Below, in pieces: positions 1-5,125 of a DNA stretch of 5,125 bases. The notes under the pieces are model-generated. The model had not been told where the DNA came from, made no database searches, and saw only the letters and a program-made list of their open reading frames with translations. Both the position numbers and the translations under genes were made by a program. The stretch is from Chitinophaga pinensis. Its GTDB lineage: Bacteria; Bacteroidota; Bacteroidia; Chitinophagales; Chitinophagaceae. Within the stretch, counting starts at the first letter, position 1, and each line of letters opens with the position of its first letter. The stretch spans positions 1 through 5,125 of the forward strand of contig CALPKD020000126.1 of assembly GCA_943324055.2 (NCBI GenBank), written 5' to 3'.

Positions 1-867
1 CACAGAGGGCATCAACAGATAATTAGCAGATTGAAGGACTTGGCCAAGGAAGTTGAGGGAGAAAGCATCATTATCACTTTCCATCCGCACCCTCGAAAAG
101 TCACTTCCTCTGTTCCTGGTGAAATAAAACAATTGACTTGCTTAAATGAACGTATCCAACTCCTCCAAAAAGCATCAATCGATCATTTAGTGGTCGTTAA
201 TTTTGATTATAATTTTTCCAATTTAACAGCCGATCAATATATTAAAAGTTTTTTAGTAGACCACTTCCATCCAAGTGCAATTATTGTAGGATATGATCAT
301 CGATTTGGCAAAGGAAGAACTGGCAATTTTGAATTACTCAAAACAGCAGGAGCTACTTTTGGTTTTAAGGTAGAAGAAATAAATGAGCAATTAGTGGGGG
401 ACGAAATTGTAAGCTCTACACATATCAGAAATTACCTTGCTGATAAGAATATTCAAAAAGCAAACGAACTATTAGGGTACCCCTACTTCTTTGAAGGATT
501 TGTGGTAAGAGGCAATCAAATTGGCCGTACCATTGGATTTCCTACTGCTAACCTATATATCAACGACGAAGAAAAATTGATTCCGTCTAATGGTGTTTAT
601 GCAGTTAGAGTGAGTGGCACTTGCTTTAATGATCGCACTTTAGATGGCATGATGAATATTGGAATTCGCCCAACAGTAGATGGTCAGAAAAAAGTTATCG
701 AAGTAAATATTTTTAATTTTGACGAAGATATTTACGAACAAAATATGACTGTGTATGTATATGAATTTATCAGAGGCGAAGTAAAGTTCAATGGGCTAGA
801 TGCACTTAAGCAACAACTCAACCAAGATCGTATTACCGCTGCCACTATTTTGACCCAATATCCATAA
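1..867 (+). CDS. ribF: RibF, bifunctional riboflavin kinase / FAD synthetase (5'-truncated by window edge)
   Basis: RibF phosphorylates riboflavin to FMN and adenylylates FMN to FAD in the cytoplasm. The open frame runs from base 1 with no start in view; 288 residues are visible, and family length (about 305-315) suggests roughly 20 are missing upstream. The first visible residues, HRGHQ, are the HxGH nucleotidyltransferase motif of the N-terminal FMN adenylyltransferase domain. That domain continues with FHPHPRKV (visible residues 27-34), VGYDHRFGKGRTGNF (96-110) and the SSTHIR motif (138-143). The C-terminal riboflavin kinase domain shows GNQIGRTIGFPTANL (171-185), which includes the PTAN motif that binds Mg-ATP, then NGVYAV (197-202), GMMNIGIRPT (216-225) and EVNIFNF (234-240). 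Both domains look intact, so bifunctionality is expected from the family. A TTG at 31 is not the true start, because the HxGH motif precedes it. The gene ends with TAA inside the 3' end of the opposing holA. Confidence 0.96.
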   Translation, partial: HRGHQQIISRLKDLAKEVEGESIIITFHPHPRKVTSSVPGEIKQLTCLNERIQLLQKASIDHLVVVNFDYNFSNLTADQYIKSFLVDHFHPSAIIVGYDHRFGKGRTGNFELLKTAGATFGFKVEEINEQLVGDEIVSSTHIRNYLADKNIQKANELLGYPYFFEGFVVRGNQIGRTIGFPTANLYINDEEKLIPSNGVYAVRVSGTCFNDRTLDGMMNIGIRPTVDGQKKVIEVNIFNFDEDIYEQNMTVYVYEFIRGEVKFNGLDALKQQLNQDRITAATILTQYP

Positions 868-1855
868 TTTTCACCACCAATTCCTTTAGCAAATCTGCGT
901 CAGAATTATCGGCGTCATTAATACCAATTACGCGCAGGTTATATTCGTGTATAAGCAAAAGAATATGCTCCACTTTTGAATAACCGTAATGCCTGGTGGC
1001 AGCAATATAGTTTCTTACCGCAAAAGGAGAAATACCCACTTCTGAAGCAATCCGTTTTTCATCCTGAGTCCCCAATCCGTAAATTGCATACACTTTACTG
1101 AAAAAAGAATAAAGAGTTGGCAATATTAATTGAATAGGTGCTGCCTTACTATTGGATTCAAAATATTGAATCATCCGAATTGCTTTAGAAAAGTTCTTTT
1201 GCGCCACCGCTTCCTGAAATTCGAATGCATTGTATTCCTTACTAATGCCTATATATTTTTCAATATCGTCTTCCGTAATTTTTTTTCGTGCACCTAAATT
1301 AACGGTCAATTTTTCCAATTCATTTTGTATGCGACTAAGGTCATTCCCAATATGATCAACAATAATCTGAACGGCCTTGGGAGAAATCTGATACCCTTGA
1401 TCCGCTACCCAACCATTCACCCACTCAGGTAATTTATTGTCGTACATTTTTTTGGTAGTCACCACCACCGCTTTAGTTTTAAGCGCTTTTGCTAATGCTG
1501 AACGACCATCCACATTCTTATCCTTATGCGCTACTACTAATATAGTTGAAGATAGAGGATGTTCGATGTACGAAAGCAACTTATCCAACTGCCCCATATG
1601 CTGCGCTTCCTTAATAATCACCACTTGTTTTTCGGCTTGTACGGGGTATCTTTTACAAGCATTTATCACCTGTGTCCAATCCGCATCTTTGCCATAAAAA
1701 ATGGACAAGTTAAATGCCTGATCCGCCTCGGATAACAACTTTTTTTCGGCATAATCAACAACCTGGTCAATATAAAATGCCTCTTCCCCTTCAAGCCAAT
1801 AAACGGCATCGAATACATCTTTCTTCCAATTGGCAATAATTTTTGAAGTGGGCAT
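845..1855 (-). CDS. holA: HolA, DNA polymerase III delta subunit
   Basis: HolA is the clamp-loader subunit that opens the beta sliding clamp so that it can be placed on DNA during replication. From the chosen start it has 336 residues, normal for the family. Visible marks are the N-terminal KIIANWKK...VYWLEGEE segment (residues 5-25), which opens the degenerate AAA+ domain that normally lacks a working Walker A, then YPVQAEKQVVIIKEAQ (70-85), the LVVAHKDKNVDGRSAL region (about 106-121), and the family hallmark GNDLSRIQNELEKL (170-183) in the middle domain. An all-helical C-terminal domain ends in DLLKELVVKI. The start is uncertain: an ATG at 1873 adds MRLSLG and has an A-rich stretch just before it, but the ATG at 1855 gives MPTSKIIANWKK, which fits the N-terminus I recall for Bacteroidota homologues. 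It ends with TAG at 845-847, overlapping the end of ribF. No terminator hairpin is visible at that junction. Confidence 0.93.
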   Translation of the reverse strand: MPTSKIIANWKKDVFDAVYWLEGEEAFYIDQVVDYAEKKLLSEADQAFNLSIFYGKDADWTQVINACKRYPVQAEKQVVIIKEAQHMGQLDKLLSYIEHPLSSTILVVAHKDKNVDGRSALAKALKTKAVVVTTKKMYDNKLPEWVNGWVADQGYQISPKAVQIIVDHIGNDLSRIQNELEKLTVNLGARKKITEDDIEKYIGISKEYNAFEFQEAVAQKNFSKAIRMIQYFESNSKAAPIQLILPTLYSFFSKVYAIYGLGTQDEKRIASEVGISPFAVRNYIAATRHYGYSKVEHILLLIHEYNLRVIGINDADNSDADLLKELVVKIMDIGSK

Positions 1856-1886
1856 GCCCAAAGATAACCGCATTTTAACAACGACT

Positions 1887-1902
1887 GTATTTGAAATACT
1901 GT
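1887..1902. repeat. Small palindrome plus direct repeat in the divergent gap (possible operator)
   Basis: GTATTT-G-AAATAC (1887-1899) is a perfect 6-bp inverted repeat around a central G. The word ACTGT also occurs twice, at 1884-1888 and 1898-1902, 14 bases apart. The palindrome overlaps the candidate -33 element of the gene at 1943, so a regulator binding here could block it. With AT-rich sequence and 6-bp arms, chance is a fair explanation; an operator role is inference only. Confidence 0.2.
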
Positions 1903-1917
1903 TTTTTTTGTATCTTG
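1890..1917 (+). promoter_or_regulatory. Candidate Bacteroidota-type promoter of the coiled-coil protein gene
   Basis: TTTG at 1890-1893 is followed after 17 bases by TATCTTG at 1911-1917, close to the TTTG / TAnnTTTG pattern (-33 / -7) known for the primary sigma factor of Bacteroidota. The implied transcript start is near 1922-1925, leaving a leader of about 20 nt before the ATG at 1943. The last T of the TTTG box is lost from the -7 element, so the match is imperfect. The region just before the ATG (ACTAAAAACAATTTT) is A-rich with no Shine-Dalgarno box, which is usual in this phylum. No equally good promoter was found for holA in the opposite direction. Confidence 0.4.
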
Positions 1918-1942
1918 TGGGCTAATTACTAAAAACAATTTT

Positions 1943-2854
1943 ATGAGCAACGAAACATCAGGCAATGGCAGTAAAATAATCATTGGCTTGCTAATAGTAG
2001 CACTAATTGGATCTTGGGTTTATTTCAATAGTTCTAAGACTGAATTAATCACACAAAACGAAGTAAAAGTTGCAACCATTGATAGTGCAAAAAATGTGAT
2101 TCAATCTGAATTTATCGCTGCTTCAGCAAAAGCGGATTCATTGACAAGCCAAAATGCTTCACTTCAGGGTGATTTATTAGCAAAGTCTACTGAAATTCAA
2201 AAACTAAAAGGAAACATCAGCAATATCTTACGTAAGAAAGATGCAACAGATAAAGAATTAGCAGAAGCAAAAGCTATGATTGGCGAATTAAATGGCAAAG
2301 TAGCTAATTTATTTGCTGACTTAGGTAAGGCTCAAGAAGCGAACAAGCAATTGACTGCTCAAAATACAGACTTAACAAATCAAAATAGCGATCTTTCTAC
2401 CAACTTAACAGCTACTAAAAAAGAGAAAGAAAGATTACAAGATATCGGATCTACCCTTCATGCATCTACATTCAACATCCAATCGCTTCGAGTTAAGGAA
2501 GGTGGGAAAGAAAGAGTGACTAGCAACGCAAAAAGAGCAAATACAATTCGTTTGTCTTTCCAAATTGACAAAAACAAAATTACGCCAACTGGTACGCAAG
2601 AATTATATGTTTGTATCACTGCTCCAGACGGAAAAGCATTTGGTGAAGGTGGAAACTTTACAACTAGAGAAGAAGGTTCAAAAGCTTTTTCAAATAAATT
2701 AACAGTACAATATGAGCAGAATGCTACATTGCCTGTAAGCTATGATGTAAAGCAAACAAGCAAATTTGTTGAAGGTGAATACAAGGTTGAAGTGTACAAC
2801 AATGGCTTTAAAATTGGAGAAGGTAAAACAACGTTGAAAAGAGGATTGTTCTAA
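1943..2854 (+). CDS. Single-pass membrane protein with long coiled coil and C-terminal beta-rich domain, function unknown
   Basis: I do not recognise a named family for this 303-residue protein. A short polar N-terminus (1-11) is followed by one hydrophobic segment (about 12-28, IIIGLLIVALIGSWVYF). No lipobox cysteine follows it, so it looks like an uncleaved signal anchor with the rest in the periplasm. Residues about 36-168 form a coiled coil with one unbroken heptad register: a positions at 36, 43, 50 and so on to 162, d positions at 39, 46 and so on to 165. Residues about 170-303 alternate short hydrophobic strands with turns (TIRLSFQID, ELYVCITAPDGKAF, KLTVQYE, GEYKVEVYNNGFKIGEG), suggesting an immunoglobulin-like beta sandwich. 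The start is the first ATG after the candidate promoter. The gene ends in two tandem in-frame TAA stops and is followed by a strong terminator, so it is probably a single-gene transcript. Automatic annotation might call it SMC-like, but only the coiled coil supports that; there is no ATPase domain. Confidence 0.88.
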   Translation: MSNETSGNGSKIIIGLLIVALIGSWVYFNSSKTELITQNEVKVATIDSAKNVIQSEFIAASAKADSLTSQNASLQGDLLAKSTEIQKLKGNISNILRKKDATDKELAEAKAMIGELNGKVANLFADLGKAQEANKQLTAQNTDLTNQNSDLSTNLTATKKEKERLQDIGSTLHASTFNIQSLRVKEGGKERVTSNAKRANTIRLSFQIDKNKITPTGTQELYVCITAPDGKAFGEGGNFTTREEGSKAFSNKLTVQYEQNATLPVSYDVKQTSKFVEGEYKVEVYNNGFKIGEGKTTLKRGLF

Positions 2855-2873
2855 TAAGATAGATACAATCGGT

Positions 2874-2927
2874 TTATGATATAAAAAATGCCTCTCGATT
2901 ATTCGGGAGGCATTTTTTATATCATAA
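2874..2927. terminator. Bidirectional terminator palindrome between the coiled-coil gene and glgB
   Basis: The arms pair 2874-2898 with 2903-2927: 25 base pairs, all Watson-Crick except the T2895/G2906 position, around the loop TTAT (2899-2902). The GC-rich core GCCTC/GAGGC is flanked by AAAAAAT on one side and ATTTTTT on the other, so transcripts from either strand form a hairpin followed by a U-run. The T/G pair is a harmless G-U wobble in the plus-strand transcript but a C-A mismatch in the minus-strand one. It starts 19 bases after the plus-strand stop codon and contains the glgB stop codon on the other strand. Confidence 0.93.
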
Positions 2928-4851
2928 CTATCGCAGATAATGAAGGAAGGTCTACACTTAATTTAACCCAGCCATCGGGTTGCGGTTCTATTGGAATTTT
3001 AGTGTTCAATAAATCTCCCGCGCCCCAAAAATCTTTCGCATCACTATTAAATAATAGTTTCCATTTTTTATTGCCATGCACATGAATCGGAAATTGATAA
3101 TAAGGAATTGTAGACATATTAAATACTACAAGTATATCGTCCTTGGCATGCTTACCTTTTCTTTTATATGCAATTACCCCGTCTTGCCGCTTGCTAGTTT
3201 CAATCCATTCAAATCCAGTAGTTTCATATTGCAACTCATATAAGGCCTTATTGTTTTTATATAAACTATTTAGTGCCTGAACACAATGCTTCATGCCTGC
3301 GTGACTTGCATGATTCAATAAATCCCATTGCAATTCAGTGGTATAATTCCACTCGTCCGTTGCAGCAAACTCATTGCCCATAAATAATAACTTTGCGCCT
3401 GGGTGTGTGAACATATAAGTGTATAGTAATCTTAGATTTGCAAATTTTTGCCATTCATCTCCTGGCATTTTATAAATCATGGGGCTTTTGCCATGTACTA
3501 CTTCGTCGTGACTGAGCGGCAACATAAAATGTTCATCAAAATAATACATCATTGAAAATGTAAACTGATCCTGATTGCCCGAGCGCGCAGATGGGTCCAC
3601 CTTAAAATAATCCAAAGTATCATGCATCCAACCCATCATCCATTTCATTCCAAAACCAAGTCCACCCATAAAGGTTGGTTTAGTAATGCCTGGCCAGTCG
3701 GTAGCTTCCTCGGCAATAGTTTGTATTGCAGGAAAATCACGGTACAAGGTTTCGTTTAAATCTTTTATAAATGCGATTGCTTCTATATTTCCATTACCAC
3801 CAAATTCATTAGGCTCCCATTGCCCTGCTGTCCTACTGTAATCTAACTTTAACATGGAACTAACGGCATCCACTCTTAACCCATCTATATGGTACTTGTC
3901 ACACCAAAAACGTGCACTACTTATTAAGAACGATTTTACTTCTCCTCGCTTGTAATTAAAAATATAAGAATTCCAGTCGGGATGGTATCCCTTGCGCATG
4001 TCTGCATACTCATAGGTATAGGTTCCGTCAAACATGAATAAACCATGCGCATCGTAAGGAAAATGAGAAGGCACCCAATCCATGATTACACCGATTTCGG
4101 CGATATGAAATGCCTCTACTAATGCAGCAAAATCTTGTGGATTTCCGAATCGAGAAGTAGGGGCAAAAAAACCAATTCCTTGGTAACCCCAACTTCCATC
4201 AAAAGGATGTTCCATCACTGGCATGAATTCGACATGTGTAAATCCCATCTCCTTTACATAAGGAACTAATAAATCGATTAACTGTAAATAAGAATTATAT
4301 GAATTTTCGTTGTTTTTATCCGGTCTCATCCAACTGGCCAAATGTACCTCGTATACAGAATACGGTTGATCCGTTCTGTTTTTTACTTTTCGTTGCATTA
4401 ACCAATCACTATCCTTCCACTTGTAATCAGTTTGCCAAGTAATAGACGCCGTAAGGGGTCTTAATTCCCAGTAATGGGAGAAAGGATCCCCTTTGTCTAA
4501 TTTCACGCCCTCAAACCCATGTATGTGATATTTGTATACTTCTCCTTCGTGTATTCCTGGAATAAATCCTTCCCAAATACCTGAACTATCCAATCTAACT
4601 TTTAAAGAGTGTGTCGTATTATCCCAATTATTAAAATTACCTACTACAAAAACGGCAGTGGCATTAGGCGCCCACACCGAAAAGTAAGTGCCTTTTTTAC
4701 CCAATACTTCAATCTGCTTATTTCCAAAAACTTCGTATAAAGAATAGTGGGTGCCATTTTGAAAATTACGCACTGCATCATCCGTAAATAAGGAAAAATT
4801 CCAAACCGGTTGATTCGTGTCCACAAAATGTAGTTCTTCGTATTTGGGCAT
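2917..4851 (-). CDS. glgB: GlgB, 1,4-alpha-glucan (glycogen) branching enzyme, GH13
   Basis: GlgB cuts alpha-1,4-glucan chains and rejoins them as alpha-1,6 branches during glycogen synthesis in the cytoplasm. The protein has 644 residues. An N-terminal segment (1-46) precedes a CBM48 domain (about 50-131, with YFSVWAPNA and GNFNNWD). The GH13 barrel follows, with HVEFMPVMEHPFDGSWGYQ (206-224), region I DWVPSH (258-263), nucleophile D328 in GLRVDAV, acid/base E381 in IAEEATDWP, and D449 in LPLSHDEVVHGK. A beta-rich C-terminal domain runs from about 545 to 644. All catalytic residues are present. It is shorter than E. coli GlgB (728) because it lacks the extra N-terminal N1 domain, which is the common short form. 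The start ATG lies 3 bases after the stop of the upstream GH13 gene (TAA-AGG-ATG), implying an operon and translational coupling. The stop codon sits inside the terminator stem. Confidence 0.97.
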   Translation of the reverse strand: MPKYEELHFVDTNQPVWNFSLFTDDAVRNFQNGTHYSLYEVFGNKQIEVLGKKGTYFSVWAPNATAVFVVGNFNNWDNTTHSLKVRLDSSGIWEGFIPGIHEGEVYKYHIHGFEGVKLDKGDPFSHYWELRPLTASITWQTDYKWKDSDWLMQRKVKNRTDQPYSVYEVHLASWMRPDKNNENSYNSYLQLIDLLVPYVKEMGFTHVEFMPVMEHPFDGSWGYQGIGFFAPTSRFGNPQDFAALVEAFHIAEIGVIMDWVPSHFPYDAHGLFMFDGTYTYEYADMRKGYHPDWNSYIFNYKRGEVKSFLISSARFWCDKYHIDGLRVDAVSSMLKLDYSRTAGQWEPNEFGGNGNIEAIAFIKDLNETLYRDFPAIQTIAEEATDWPGITKPTFMGGLGFGMKWMMGWMHDTLDYFKVDPSARSGNQDQFTFSMMYYFDEHFMLPLSHDEVVHGKSPMIYKMPGDEWQKFANLRLLYTYMFTHPGAKLLFMGNEFAATDEWNYTTELQWDLLNHASHAGMKHCVQALNSLYKNNKALYELQYETTGFEWIETSKRQDGVIAYKRKGKHAKDDILVVFNMSTIPYYQFPIHVHGNKKWKLLFNSDAKDFWGAGDLLNTKIPIEPQPDGWVKLSVDLPSLSAIVMI

Positions 4852-4854
4852 CCT

Positions 4855-5125
4855 TTATTTGTTTAGCTCAATCACTTGAAGTGTTTGTGCTGGAATGGTA
4901 AATTGAGGTGCAATACTATTTCCTGATATAATGTCTTTGCCGCCGTTAAAGCCAGTAGTGCGTTCTGCAAATTTAGCAAAATCTACTTTCACTTCAGCGC
5001 TATTTGTATTCATTACACACATAACTGTTTGTGTTGGCGTATATCTAAAGTAAACATACAACCCATCTTTAGGCACATACTGCATCATTTTGCCAGTAGT
5101 AATAGCTGCAGATGATTTCCTATAG
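4855..5125 (-). CDS. GH13 alpha-amylase family enzyme, C-terminal end (cyclomaltodextrinase/neopullulanase-like; truncated by window edge)
   Basis: The frame is open from the window edge, so only the last 89 complete codons are visible and the true start lies outside; the ATG at 5088 is internal. The visible part begins YRKSSAAITTGKMMQYVPKD, continues with GLYVYFRYTPTQTVMCVMNT and ends in FTIPAQTLQVIELNK. This is the end of the last barrel helix followed by the small C-terminal beta domain found in cyclomaltodextrinase, neopullulanase and SusA-like GH13 enzymes of Bacteroidota. The family fit comes from the pattern R-K-x-S/T-x-A-x-x-x-G-K-x-M-x-[YF]-x-P, V-Y-F-R-Y and P-A-x-T. The catalytic domain is out of view, so the exact activity (starch/glycogen hydrolase, pullulan or cyclodextrin cleavage) and cell location cannot be told. 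Its stop is 3 bases from the glgB start, which supports a shared role in alpha-glucan metabolism. Confidence 0.85.
   Translation of the reverse strand, partial: YRKSSAAITTGKMMQYVPKDGLYVYFRYTPTQTVMCVMNTNSAEVKVDFAKFAERTTGFNGGKDIISGNSIAPQFTIPAQTLQVIELNK

Noticed and set aside
941..966. ATATTC ... GAATAT inverted repeat as a ribF terminator
   Set aside because: The arms are six AT-rich bases with a 14-base loop and no following T-run, and it lies in holA coding sequence.
1155..1172. Hairpin GATTCAA-AATA-TTGAATC
   Set aside because: It is a short AT-rich inverted repeat within the conserved holA coding frame, with no T-run after it; chance occurrence is likely.
1437..1697. Plus-strand open frame of 86 codons
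   Set aside because: It lies wholly antisense within holA, has no recognisable protein pattern, and holA is certain from its motifs.
1859..1866. Perfect TAnnTTTG box (TATCTTTG) on the minus strand as a holA promoter
   Set aside because: It sits only 3 bases before the ATG at 1855, so transcription would begin at or inside the gene, and no TTG element lies 17-23 bases upstream.
1666..1983. Minus-strand open frame of 105 codons
   Set aside because: It is a shifted frame across the holA start, the divergent promoter gap and the beginning of the coiled-coil gene; its translation shows no family features.
2888..3085. Plus-strand open frame of 65 codons
   Set aside because: It begins inside the terminator hairpin and runs antisense to the end of glgB; no start signal or recognisable product.
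4644..4826. Minus-strand open frame of 60 codons
   Set aside because: It is an alternate frame inside the N-terminal part of glgB, whose own frame is secured by CBM48 motifs.
5086..5088. ATG at 5088 as the start of a separate 77-residue protein
   Set aside because: The same frame stays open to the window edge and the preceding residues (YRKSSAAITTGK) match the GH13 family, so this ATG is internal.

Overview
This window looks like ordinary chromosomal DNA of a Bacteroidota bacterium, most likely from the Chitinophagaceae/Sphingobacteriia side. The evidence is the AT-rich sequence, A-rich start regions without Shine-Dalgarno boxes, a candidate TTTG / TAnnTTG-type promoter, and protein sequences that read like that group's RibF, HolA and short (CBM48-only) GlgB. 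The taxonomic placement is an inference from remembered family sequences, not a search.

Layout. Positions 1-867 (+) hold most of ribF (riboflavin kinase / FAD synthetase), with its 5' end cut by the window edge. It converges on, and overlaps by 23 bp, holA (DNA polymerase III delta subunit, minus strand, 845 to about 1855). A short divergent gap (about 1856-1942) carries a candidate promoter for the next gene. Positions 1943-2854 (+) encode an unrecognised single-pass membrane protein with a very regular long coiled coil and a C-terminal, probably beta-rich domain. A 25-bp-stem palindrome (2874-2927) then acts as a likely bidirectional terminator. Beyond it, on the minus strand, lie glgB (glycogen branching enzyme, 2917-4851) and, three bases upstream of it, the C-terminal end of a GH13 alpha-amylase-family enzyme (4855-5125, cut by the window edge).

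How the genes relate. The GH13 enzyme and GlgB are almost certainly co-transcribed and act on alpha-glucans (glycogen or maltodextrin making and breaking). ribF, holA and the coiled-coil protein have no evident functional link to them or to each other; ribF and holA are housekeeping genes that simply meet tail to tail.

There is no stretch above 300 bases without a gene. I see no tRNA, rRNA, riboswitch, CRISPR array, insertion sequence or phage feature. I did not find a convincing undescribed system. The least explained object is the coiled-coil membrane protein, and the most striking DNA structure is the terminator palindrome that contains the glgB stop codon.
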